A stretch of 50,371 nucleotides of DNA from Gemmataceae bacterium (lineage in GTDB: Bacteria; Planctomycetota; Planctomycetia; Gemmatales; Gemmataceae). Location of the stretch: positions 1 to 50,371 of the forward strand of contig SIAJ01000036.1 of assembly GCA_009691845.1 (NCBI GenBank), read 5' to 3'. The translations under genes were made by a program, and so were the position numbers. Each line of letters begins with the position of its first letter. The stretch's first letter is position 1. The notes beneath the pieces are model-generated. The model did no database searches, was not told the origin of the DNA, and saw only the letters and a list, made by a program, of their open reading frames with translations. Below, in pieces: positions 18,261-25,822 of this stretch.

Positions 18261-18530
18261 GTGACCCGCGATTTTCACATCACGGAGATCGAGGACGAGC
18301 TGATCCGCACGGAGGCGCTTCCTCGAGGAGGGAAGGTCTTGACGGTTCGTGACAAAACTGTCGTAGTTTGGGAATATGCTTCGGGTGGGTTGTGGCTTGT
18401 GGTTCAAAGGGGAGTCATCCGTCCGGGATTCTTTCGTCGATTGATCGGCGACAAAGATGTAGAAGCCGTCATCGTAACAGCTCTACGTCAGCACCCGTCG
18501 CTTCAAGTCTTAGAAGATTTTCTCGAGTAA
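18261..18530 (+). CDS. Small hypothetical protein, start uncertain
   Basis: The frame encodes about 89 residues from GTG 18261 (TRDFHITEIEDELIRTE, then a beta-rich KTVVVWEYASGGLWLVV). It continues open upstream to 18213 (FTYWVAAFSRDELSLR), which reads like coding sequence but has no ATG. A strong AGGAGG-led ATG sits at 18167 in a different frame, so a frameshift between 18167 and 18213 is likely. The 3' end overlaps the convergent gene at 18469-18790 by 62 bp. No family recognised. Confidence 0.5.
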   Translation: MTRDFHITEIEDELIRTEALPRGGKVLTVRDKTVVVWEYASGGLWLVVQRGVIRPGFFRRLIGDKDVEAVIVTALRQHPSLQVLEDFLE

Positions 18531-18790
18531 ATAACTTGCCGGGGTTCTCCGCATACTTCACGAGTTCTTCCCAATAACCCTCTGGCACTTTCGGTAACGT
18601 AGTCACAGCGGGAGGCGTGTGCTTGGGACAAATATGACACAACTCTCTTCCTTCGTCGTAAAGCACGATCACGCCCGGTCCCCCGAGCTGGGCCAATTCG
18701 TCCTTGACAAGCTTGGTAAGCAAAAATCGCTTCTGCTCGGTAGTCAGCTTGTCGATTGCGGGGATTTCGAGAGTTGCGAGTCGCGGTCAT
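18469..18790 (-). pseudogene. Small hypothetical gene with a 7-nt frame break
   Basis: ATG 18790 has a strong GGAAGG ribosome site, but its frame soon loses coding character. Removing seven bases (18772-18778) joins MTAT to LEIPAIDKLTTEQKRFLL and on through GPGVIVLYDEGRELCHICPKH to a natural stop, about 104 residues. As it stands, translation could start only at TTG 18723 (84 residues). The product has a CHIC metal-like pair and no recognised family. IPAIDKLTTEQK resembles short antitoxin-type openings, but this is weak. Confidence 0.5.
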
Positions 18791-19067
18791 GGTTGGCTCA
18801 CCTTCCTACATCCTAGCAGACGATTGCGTCGAGTTCCATCCGGAGTTCCGCCAGTTCGATTTGCCCTCCGTTGCGACGAAACAATCGCATCCTAGCCGTC
18901 CCAGACTTGCTAGGGATCCACGGGCGATCCCTCGATCCCATCGCCGTAACTTGACAGCACCTTCATTCCAGATAGCGTAGGAGTAACTCGATTCTCGGGG
19001 ACACCCGAAAGCCTTTGCAACAAGCGTTGTCAGGCTTTTCTGGCAGCCAGTCCGAAGGAAAATCGAG

Positions 19068-19157
19068 ATGGCTAATTGTTGTTGTGATTGTGGTAGTGCT
19101 AGTGGGTTTCTCGTGTTGCTGATTCTGTGCTGCATGTTCATAGGTTGTTGCAAGTAG
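19068..19157 (+). CDS. 29-residue Cys-rich membrane mini-protein
   Basis: ATG 19068, with AAGGA 6-10 nt upstream, encodes 29 residues starting MANCCCDCGSASG, a hydrophobic stretch FLVLLILCCMFIG and ending CCK. It has eight cysteines in three clusters, CCC-x-C, CC and CC. The hydrophobic core is long enough for a short membrane helix. It resembles small YjcZ-type or lipid-modified peptides only in general character; I know no family. The good ribosome site and orderly composition make it more than a chance frame. Confidence 0.55.
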   Translation: MANCCCDCGSASGFLVLLILCCMFIGCCK

Positions 19158-19243
19158 TAGCGAAGTAGCGGTCCTAGTGTCTCCCCGGCACTAGGACGCT
19201 GTAATCTGGGGATCGAGACTCTCGACTTCTACTGGAGAATCGC

Positions 19244-20004
19244 TTGTCAGCACTTGCACCCGCACCAAAAAAATCCGCGTATTTGAGTTGGCCAAAACAG
19301 TCCAACTTGAGACGAAGGCCGTACTGGACCACTGCCGGGATTTGGGCTTTGACGTCAAGAATCAACTCAGTTCCCTGGAACGCGAACAAGTCGATGCGCT
19401 GAAAGGGCGCATATTTGGAGGCGAGCAGCCTAATAAATCGCTGACACCTGATCCAGGCACATTATCCTCGACCCCCAAGACCGAGAGAAAGATTCACACG
19501 CTGCCTACACCACCCAGGAAGACGGAGGCAATCCTTCCGAATCCTTCCGTTGTGCGTGTAGTAGTACCTCCACTAACGCGGGCGCAACCTCAATATTTGC
19601 CTCAAAAGAACCAGGGTATCGAGTCACTGTTAAACGTTGCGGAAGCAGCCGACCTTGGCAAGCTGGAATGCATTCCACTTTTAGCCGAGATCGACGTCGA
19701 AGCAGCCGTATTCAAGGTCCGTCAGATTACGGAGCGACTTTGCCGGAAGATCCTTCGGGCCGCTAGTGGGATTAAGGAGAAAGAACTCTCAAATCTGAAT
19801 GCCATGATCGACACCATTGCCTCGAAAAAATTATTGAGTCCGAAAGCTCTCCACCATTTAGATTCAATTCGGACGCTTGGTAATGGGGCGACACATAACA
19901 CGGACGACCTATTCGCCGAAGAATTCACACTTCACGATGTAAACAGCGCATCAAGCTCTTTAGCATCCGTGCTGGATGCAGCCATTAAAACTGGAAAACT
20001 TTAG
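19244..20004 (+). CDS. IF2_N-domain protein with DUF4145-like C-terminus; frame break at A7
   Basis: KIRVFELAKTVQLETKAV and CRDLGFDVKNQ match the IF2 N-terminal domain, normally a small helical module of translation factor IF-2. A Pro-rich linker (to about residue 100 from 19288) and a helical C-terminal domain follow, with ITERLCRKIL and IRTLGNGATHN, resembling DUF4145. In frame, the only start is TTG 19288, which cuts the domain. A better start, TTG 19244 with GGAG upstream, reads MSALAPAPKK and joins the domain if the A7 run (19267-19273) had eight A. Its stop overlaps the stop of polX. Function unknown. Confidence 0.72.
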
Positions 20005-21755
20005 CCAGCAACATTACCCGCTTTCCGCCGTTCCAACTCCTTCACCACCTCCTTCAACGACCGCGTGTTGAACACATCCTTTTTCTCAAGCCAGCCTCTT
20101 CTTGCGACATCGACGCCATACGTGAAGTAAGCAAGTTCCGCCTCCGCGTGGGCGTCCGGGTTGATTACGAGCGGAATGCCCATCGCCTTGGCTCGTTTCA
20201 CGTGGGTCCAATCGAGGTCCAGGCGATACGGGTTCGCGTTGATCTCGATCATTTTGCCATGCTTTGCCGCGGCTTTTAGCACTTGGTCGAGGTCGAGTTT
20301 GTAGCCTTCTCGGCGAAGGAGTAGCCGGCCGGTTGCGTGGCCGAGCATGGTCGTTGCCGGATGGGCGAGGGCCTTGCAGACGCGGGCGGTCTGCTCTTCG
20401 GATGTTAGCCCGAAGTGCGTGTGGATGCTCGCGACCACATAATCGAATGTCGCCAGGACCTCGTCGGGATAATCGAGCGAGCCATCCTCGAGAATGTCGC
20501 ACTCGATTCCTTTCAGGATTTGGACGCCCTGCAAGCGGGAATTCACCTCGTCGATTTCCTGGTGCTGCTTCTGAACACTGGCGATCGACATGCCATTGGC
20601 AATCTTCAGGGATTGCGAGTGGTCGCCGACGCCGAAGTATTCGAGGCCCAATTTTTTGCAGGCCAGGGCCATTTGCTCCAGGCTGGCCACGCCGTCGCTG
20701 TAGGTTGTGTGATTGTGGAAGACGCCCCGAATGTCACCGACTTCTATGAGCTTGGGCAATTCATTCTTCTCGGCCGCGTCGAGTTCGCCCGTGTCTTCCC
20801 GCAATTCCGGCGGAATGTAGGGCAGATCGAGAACCTGGTAGATCGCGGCCTCATCCGAACATTTCAAGGGATTTTTCCCGCCGGTGAGTCCGTACTCGTT
20901 TAGCGACAGGCCCCGGTCGATCGCCCGCTGACGCATCTTGATGTTGTGATCTTTGCTGCCGGTTAAATACATCACAGCGAACGCGAACACGTCGTCGGGC
21001 ACCACGCGAAGGTCCGCATTCAAGACCACCTTGTGCCCTTCCACGTTCATGCCGAAGACGATGCTCGATTTCGTGTCCCCCTGGCCGATAATCTGCATTA
21101 CCTCAGGTTGTTTGCAAAATACCTCCATCACTGGCTTGGCGTCGTCGGCACTGGCCACGAGGTCGATGTCCTTCGCGGTTTCACGACGCCGTCGCAGGCT
21201 GCCGCACAGCGTTGCCCGAACGACTCCGGGCATTTTGGAAACGCGATCGAGAATCAGATCGCCGATCGGGCCCGCCTGGTCAATTCGTACTCGCTGGCCG
21301 ACTTCGCCCAAGAAGCGCAGCCCCTCCAGTATCTTCTGCTGAGTTTTCTCGCCGAAACCCTTGAGCTTCGCGACGGTGCCTGCCTCGCACGCGGCCTTCA
21401 GGCCATCGAGGTCGGAGACTCCCAATTCTTCGTGCAGTGATTTCACTTTCTTCGGCCCCACTCCCGGGAGGCGAAGCATCTGCAGCAGACCGGGGGGAAC
21501 CTTCGCTCTCAATTCTTCGAGTTGAGGCAACGAGCCGGTCTTTACCATCGTCTCGATTTTGGCGCGCATCGAGTCGCCGATGCCGGGCACGTCGCCAAGC
21601 TTTCCGGCTTCGACGACGGTTTTCAGGTCCTCTTGCATCTGCGAGAGGGCCCGGGCCGCATTGCGATAGGAGTTGGTTCGAAAGGAACTCTCGCCCTGGA
21701 GTTCGAGCAGAACGCCGATTTCTTCCAGGGCGGAGGCAACATCTTCGCGGGTCAT
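20001..21755 (-). CDS. polX: DNA polymerase X family protein with PHP domain (PolX)
   Basis: This 584-residue protein matches bacterial PolX in full length and order. Helix-hairpin-helix regions are at about 50-145 (VPGIGDSM, LPGVGPKK, LKGFGEKT). The polymerase beta catalytic domain has GSLRRRRETAKDIDLV with Asp196 and Asp198, and a third Asp248 in NADLRVV. The PHP domain starts at about 344 with FHNHTTYSDG and continues with GDHSQSL and later metal-binding histidines. Bacterial PolX fills gaps in base-excision repair, with the PHP domain giving 3'-5' exonuclease activity. All key residues I can place are present. Its stop codon overlaps that of the convergent IF2_N gene. Confidence 0.95.
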   Translation of the reverse strand: MTREDVASALEEIGVLLELQGESSFRTNSYRNAARALSQMQEDLKTVVEAGKLGDVPGIGDSMRAKIETMVKTGSLPQLEELRAKVPPGLLQMLRLPGVGPKKVKSLHEELGVSDLDGLKAACEAGTVAKLKGFGEKTQQKILEGLRFLGEVGQRVRIDQAGPIGDLILDRVSKMPGVVRATLCGSLRRRRETAKDIDLVASADDAKPVMEVFCKQPEVMQIIGQGDTKSSIVFGMNVEGHKVVLNADLRVVPDDVFAFAVMYLTGSKDHNIKMRQRAIDRGLSLNEYGLTGGKNPLKCSDEAAIYQVLDLPYIPPELREDTGELDAAEKNELPKLIEVGDIRGVFHNHTTYSDGVASLEQMALACKKLGLEYFGVGDHSQSLKIANGMSIASVQKQHQEIDEVNSRLQGVQILKGIECDILEDGSLDYPDEVLATFDYVVASIHTHFGLTSEEQTARVCKALAHPATTMLGHATGRLLLRREGYKLDLDQVLKAAAKHGKMIEINANPYRLDLDWTHVKRAKAMGIPLVINPDAHAEAELAYFTYGVDVARRGWLEKKDVFNTRSLKEVVKELERRKAGNVAG

Positions 21756-21781
21756 GGGCTTTGCACCATTCCGGTGAAAAA

Positions 21782-21864
21782 AAGACGAGTCGGAGTAGGA
21801 GAATGAGAAAGATCTGGAACCTTCCGGTCCTTCTACTTCTCGTTATCCTACTCCGACTCGTCTT
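21782..21864. terminator. Long hairpin between PseG-like gene and polX
   Basis: Arms 21782-21800 and 21846-21864 are perfect 19-nt inverted copies, and pairing continues imperfectly inward (GAATGAGAA against TTCTCGTTA). It lies just after the PseG-like stop (minus strand) and 26 bp before the polX start. It probably terminates the upstream gene and separates the two. Confidence 0.65.
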
Positions 21865-21882
21865 AGGATTTCCACCTCTTCA

Positions 21883-22956
21883 TCATGCAACCAAACGCAG
21901 TCCATCCGTTTCGGCTGGCTCGTGGATTAGAATTTCCAGCCCATTCACCAGACGATCGGGGCCCTTGCCGTCGATCATCATGCGGGCACAGCGTGACATG
22001 CCGATTCGTTCCAGTTGATCGTCGAGCAAATAATTCACCGCGTCTCGCACCGCACTCGTCGTCACCTGGTCGTGGGTGCCGAGATAAGTGGCCGCACCGT
22101 CTTCGTCCATCTTCTTGGCGTTCGGCACATGGCGAGCGTTTTGCGTGATGATGAGCTGAGGCACGCCCACGCACGCCATTTCAAGAGATAATCCATCGCC
22201 ACACGTCACTGCAAAATGAGCCCGCGGGAGACGAGTGCCGATTTCGGATGGCTCGGTCAGAACCTCGAGCCGGCCCTTATTCTTCTCGGCCAGCGTGCGA
22301 AGTTCATCCAACTGCTCATGATGGCTTCGGACCAGGACCGTCAGCTTGTCCATACGCGAGGCGGCCAGGATTTCCTGGGCCCGCACGAGTGACTGCCCGG
22401 CAAAGTCGTCTTCACCCAGGGCGATAATGCCGCGATGCGTTCCCTGCGGATCGCCACTTCGTAACGCTCGTTGTCTGCGGAAAACCGAGCGGACGATGGC
22501 GTACTTTCGGCCCAGGAGAAGCTGGGTTCCCGTTTCCCACTTGTAGCTCGTTAGCGGCTTGCCGACGAGGGGGTTAATGACCAGTCGATTCGGAAATCGA
22601 ACCTGTGCCTCGGAGTCGATCACGACAACTGTGGTGCCGGTCGAGGACAATTCACGCAGATACTCCTCCTGAATGCCGGGTGCATTCACGATAACGGCAC
22701 CCGCATTCAACCGACGCACCTGGCGGATGGTCTCGTCGCAATCCTCGGCAGTACCGACCGTGTGGCCGGCCGTGAGATAATCGTTGCCGCCGCGAACGAT
22801 CTGCGAAAGCAAGGGGAAGGGCCCAATCTGACCCATGAAATAAGCTGGCCGTCGCCGACGCTGCAAGGCGGCGGCGTAGGTCAGGCACTGATAAAACGGC
22901 TCCCAACCTACAGTGGGATTGGCATCACAACGCAACAGAATAGGAGAACGATCCAT
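21883..22956 (-). CDS. PseG/SpsG-like GT-B fold protein lacking the catalytic GxGHxxR motif
   Basis: From ATG 22956 the protein has 357 residues; a TTG at 22992 would add 12. It begins SPILLRCDANPTVGWEPFYQCLTYA, which aligns with the PseG opening 'R.D.....G.GH..RCL', but Gly-x-Gly-His-x-x-Arg is replaced by GWEPFYQ. The second half has the GT-B donor-site pattern FAVTCGDGLSLEMACVGVPQLII, as in PseG and MurG. PseG hydrolyses UDP-sugar in pseudaminic acid synthesis; here the missing histidine argues against that reaction. It may be a repurposed binding or transferase protein. Confidence 0.7.
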   Translation of the reverse strand: MDRSPILLRCDANPTVGWEPFYQCLTYAAALQRRRRPAYFMGQIGPFPLLSQIVRGGNDYLTAGHTVGTAEDCDETIRQVRRLNAGAVIVNAPGIQEEYLRELSSTGTTVVVIDSEAQVRFPNRLVINPLVGKPLTSYKWETGTQLLLGRKYAIVRSVFRRQRALRSGDPQGTHRGIIALGEDDFAGQSLVRAQEILAASRMDKLTVLVRSHHEQLDELRTLAEKNKGRLEVLTEPSEIGTRLPRAHFAVTCGDGLSLEMACVGVPQLIITQNARHVPNAKKMDEDGAATYLGTHDQVTTSAVRDAVNYLLDDQLERIGMSRCARMMIDGKGPDRLVNGLEILIHEPAETDGLRLVA

Positions 22957-23419
22957 TACGGGGGGGTCCGTAGGAACGGTGAATGAAATCAACTTCCAGC
23001 GCGCAAGAGGAGCGCAAATCGCACCTCAAGCGTGAGAAAGCTGTCTAAGCGATAACAGAGCCGAAAGGAGTCTCGTGGGCAGGATCGGGGTGTGGGTCTC
23101 AAAGAGACAAGCCACCAGATTTCATATCTGATGGAGGTTCAACGGATGAATCCTTTCATCGGCCTCTCTTCTCGTGGGGTCATCCTGACCCCAAGTTTGC
23201 TGACGGTTCCGGCGTCAGCGGGGGGATGGTACTACATCTCTCGCGCAGCTGTGAAGGCCAATTCCTTTTTGAGCCCAACATCGAGACACCGGCGCGAGTC
23301 AGATTTGAAAAAGATGCAATTTTCGCGGCGCATTTTGGCATTGCAGCGATCGGAATTCACGCTCGCCTTGACGAATCGAGGTGGAGTTGTTCTAAGCCGC
23401 CTCGAACAAACTGAAGCCG
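22957..23419. other. Divergent intergenic region upstream of parS/parB
   Basis: The gap between the PseG-like start and parS should hold promoters for both directions. A forward frame at 23092-23574 has GGAGG before its internal ATG, but it runs through parS and into parB in another frame. I see no conserved protein. A small CAGAT/ATCTG inverted repeat lies near 23115. Confidence 0.4.
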
Positions 23420-23433
23420 GTTCCACGTGGAAC
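23420..23433. promoter_or_regulatory. parS-like centromere site
   Basis: GTTCCACGTGGAAC is a perfect 14-bp palindrome that fits the bacterial parS consensus, GTT-YCACGTGR-AAC. It lies 37 bp upstream of the parB start, where parS sites are commonly found. ParB would bind here, spread and load condensin, and could also autoregulate parB. Confidence 0.85.
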
Positions 23434-23470
23434 GGTCGCACGAAATACAGGGAATTAGGGGGATTTGATC

Positions 23471-24340
23471 ATGGATACGAAACCACGGTTAGGGCGGGGA
23501 TTAACGTCTCTGTTGGGGGAAGATGTAGAGCCCGCGAACAGATCGCGTGCCACGCTGACGTTCGATCAGATTGAGAAAAATCCGCATCAAGCACGAAAGG
23601 CCTTCGACGAGGACGAGATCAACCAACTCTCCGAGAGCATTCGAAATCATGGAGTGCTGCAGCCGCTCGTGGTGCGTGCGGTCGGCGAACATTACGAACT
23701 GATTGCCGGTGAACGCCGGCTTCGGGCCGCCCAGGTCGCGGGCTTGCGCGAGGTGCCGGTCACGATCGTCAACTTCGACGATCAACAAGTCTTCGAAGCA
23801 TCGCTGGTCGAGAACATCCAGCGTTCCGACCTGAACCCGATCGAGAAGGCATTCGGCTTCAAGGAGTATCTCGATCGTTACCACGTGACTCAGGAGCAAC
23901 TTGCCAATCGCCTGGGCATGGATCGCACCAGCGTCAGCAACCTGGTGAACTTGTTGAATCTGCCGGAAGAAGTGCAGACGGCCGTGCGGCAGAATCAAAT
24001 TTCCCTCGGCCACGCCAAGATCCTCAAAGGCCTGCCGAACGAGAAACGCCAAGTTGAGCTGTGCAAGGAAATCGTGATGAAGGGGCTTTCTGTCAAAGCT
24101 CTTGAATTGATCGTGAAGCAGCAAAAGGCCGAGGCCGAAGCCCACGAGGCCGAGAAAGCCCTGCAAGACGTGGCCCCCTCCTACAAGACGGCCCATGTGC
24201 AAACGATCGAAACCGAACTTCGCCAGCGATTCGCTACCCGAGTCGAGATCAAGGTGAAGGACAAGGACCGCGGCCAAATCGTGATTGCGTTCGACACGAA
24301 CGAGGATTTTGAGCGGCTGGTGGAAACGCTTCGGCGGTAG
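23471..24340 (+). CDS. parB: Chromosome-partitioning protein ParB
   Basis: ATG 23471 follows AGGGGGAT and gives 289 residues, the usual length. The N-terminus carries LGRGLTSLLGE. The ParB/Srx CTPase domain has IAGERRLRAAQ (GERR at 80-83) and VENIQRSDLNPIEKA (ENIQR at 114-118). A helix-turn-helix at about 140-162 (EQLANRLGMDRTSVSNLVNLL) contacts parS. The C-terminal region has the dimerisation segment. All CTP-binding motifs are intact. No parA is beside it on either side in this window, which is unusual since parA normally precedes parB. Confidence 0.96.
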   Translation: MDTKPRLGRGLTSLLGEDVEPANRSRATLTFDQIEKNPHQARKAFDEDEINQLSESIRNHGVLQPLVVRAVGEHYELIAGERRLRAAQVAGLREVPVTIVNFDDQQVFEASLVENIQRSDLNPIEKAFGFKEYLDRYHVTQEQLANRLGMDRTSVSNLVNLLNLPEEVQTAVRQNQISLGHAKILKGLPNEKRQVELCKEIVMKGLSVKALELIVKQQKAEAEAHEAEKALQDVAPSYKTAHVQTIETELRQRFATRVEIKVKDKDRGQIVIAFDTNEDFERLVETLRR

Positions 24341-24352
24341 GAGATAGGGAAC

Positions 24353-24392
24353 AGGAAGCAGGAGACAGGATAATGACTGGCTCCTGTTTCCT
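24353..24392 (+). terminator. Hairpin after parB
   Basis: Arms AGGAAGCAGGAG and CTCCTGTTTCCT pair over 12 bp with one G-T type pair, 12 bp after the parB stop and before the tRNA gene. The stem can be extended imperfectly outward. Confidence 0.55.
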
Positions 24393-24450
24393 GACTCCTG
24401 GTCCCGAACCTTTCCCTTTATGCGGCAGTCGTGTATGATGTGCAGTTCAG

Positions 24451-24524
24451 CGGGGCATAGCTCAGTCCGGTAGAGCGCCTGGTTTGGGACCAGGAAGTCG
24501 TCGGTTCAAATCCGGCTGCCCCGA
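24451..24524 (+). tRNA. tRNA-Pro (anticodon TGG)
   Basis: The acceptor stem CGGGGCA/TGCCCCG (24451-24457 with 24517-24523) is perfect. The D-arm AGCTCAGTCCGGTAGAGC, anticodon arm CCTGG-TTTGGGA-CCAGG with anticodon TGG, and T-arm with GGTTCAAATCC are all present. The discriminator base is A; CCA is not encoded. The length is 74 nt. Confidence 0.95.
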
Positions 24525-24589
24525 TTACAATCTTCAAAACTCCCTTTGGCTGGCGATCCCATCTCGGCCTGTCCGTCGGAGTAAGGCCC

Positions 24590-25225
24590 ATGTCATTCGA
24601 TCGTTTTGCAAACCAAATTCGCTCGGCCGATGAACTGGCGACACTCCTCGGAACACCGTCCGTGTTTTCGCTCAAGAAAGAGTTGAAGGCTCTGGATGAG
24701 CACATGCGGCGATTGATCGCTCATTCGCCGTTCGTGGTGATCGCCACGAATTCGACCGATGGCCGGTCCGATGCCTCGCCGCGCGGCGACGCCCCCGGAT
24801 TCATTCGTGTCGTGGACGATCGGACGCTTCTGATTCCCGATCGGCCAGGCAACAAACGGCTCGACAGCTTTCGCAACATTCTGGAAACCGGCCGCATCGG
24901 GCTGTTGTTCCTGATCCCCGGCATGGGCGAGACTTTACGCGTCAACGGTCGTGCGGTGCTGACTCGCGATGAATCGTGGCTGAAGCCGCTCAGCGCCCAA
25001 GGCAAGCAACCTTTGGTCGCCATTGCCGTATCGGTCGAAGAGTGCTTTTTGCAGTGTGCCAAGGCACTTCTGAGGTCAAAACTCTGGGAGCCACGAGAAT
25101 GGCCGAATTTGCAGAGTCTGCCCTGTGCGGCCGAAATGTTCACCGATCAGGTGCAAATGCCGGAATTCGATGCTGCCAAGGTCCAATCGCTGCTTGAGGG
25201 CGCCTACAAGAACAACTTGTACTAA
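24590..25225 (+). CDS. PPOX-type FMN-binding flavoprotein (pyridoxamine 5'-phosphate oxidase fold)
   Basis: This 211-residue protein fits the MSMEG_1061-type branch of the split-barrel PPOX family. Typical segments are FVVIATNSTDGRSDASPRGD (in two parts, residues 48-67), LLIPDRPGNKRLDSFRNI (80-97), GRIGLLFLIPG (101-111) and LRVNGRA (116-122). These residues form the FMN pocket. The C-terminal part has ECFLQCAKALLRSKLW. It is cytoplasmic, probably an FMN- or F420-type oxidoreductase; the substrate is not predictable. It follows tRNA-Pro by 65 bp and appears to be monocistronic. Confidence 0.88.
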   Translation: MSFDRFANQIRSADELATLLGTPSVFSLKKELKALDEHMRRLIAHSPFVVIATNSTDGRSDASPRGDAPGFIRVVDDRTLLIPDRPGNKRLDSFRNILETGRIGLLFLIPGMGETLRVNGRAVLTRDESWLKPLSAQGKQPLVAIAVSVEECFLQCAKALLRSKLWEPREWPNLQSLPCAAEMFTDQVQMPEFDAAKVQSLLEGAYKNNLY

Positions 25226-25442
25226 TCTTTGCCGAGATGGACCCCTCAAAGTTCACCGCCAACACTTTCCCACTCAGGATTAGAGTCCACGACGACCGTC
25301 GGAAGTCCTCCCAAATTTCCCCGCCTTCTCGTCCTCCCAATTCTTTCAGCACATCTCAAGATCGCGGCCGGTTTACCTGAGCCCGCTAGCAATTCGTAGC
25401 TGGATCTACGCTAAAATCTGGCTCCGTGTGAGATTCGGACAT

Positions 25443-25526
25443 CAGAGCCGCGACCGTGAGGGAGCGGGCAACGAGTTTTCGGGGTACTCTCAGTTCCTCT
25501 ACCGCTCCCTTACGGTCGCGGCTCTG
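25443..25526. repeat. Dispersed palindrome, family A (long form)
   Basis: Arms 25443-25467 and 25502-25526 are 25-nt inverted copies with one G/A difference, around a 34-nt spacer. The arm sequence matches the copy at 10605-10629 at nearly all positions. It lies 64 bp upstream of the small gene at 25590. It is too long for a typical operator and recurs in unrelated contexts. Confidence 0.75.
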
Positions 25527-25589
25527 AAAAGGAGTGATCTCTGGCAAGGTGGAACATAAAAATGGTGAAATCGAACCGGAGGGCTGTGC

Positions 25590-25796
25590 ATGCGCTTCGA
25601 TTTACGATTGCTTGGCGTCACCGAAACCGGCCAGAAGTGTCGGGCCCTGATCACCGTCTACGCCAGCAGCAAAAAAGAGCTTGAAAAGCAGGCACAAGTC
25701 AGTTCGGAGACGGCCGCCTGGGAGGCATTCGATCCTCAGTACGCTCCAATTACGGATGGCTCGCAGATTACTGTTGAGGGTTGCGAGCCGATTTGA
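25590..25796 (+). CDS. Small hypothetical protein
   Basis: ATG 25590 follows GGAGGG and encodes 68 residues: MRFDLRLLGVTETGQKC, then ALITVYASSKKELEKQA and a C-terminal GSQITVEGCEPI. Two cysteines lie at residues 17 and 65. There is no leader or membrane segment. I recognise no family. It lies 26 bp before the Hint-domain gene on the same strand, so the two are probably cotranscribed. Confidence 0.65.
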   Translation: MRFDLRLLGVTETGQKCRALITVYASSKKELEKQAQVSSETAAWEAFDPQYAPITDGSQITVEGCEPI

Positions 25797-25822
25797 TCGA
25801 ACGATTCGAATGAGGAGTTCGT

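Noticed and set aside
18806..19153. Reverse 115-residue frame
   Set aside because: It lies antisense to the 29-residue Cys-rich peptide and starts at a TTG with no ribosome site.
23092..23574. Forward 160-residue frame with internal GGAGG-ATG at 23148
   Set aside because: It runs through parS and overlaps parB in another frame, and lacks family character.
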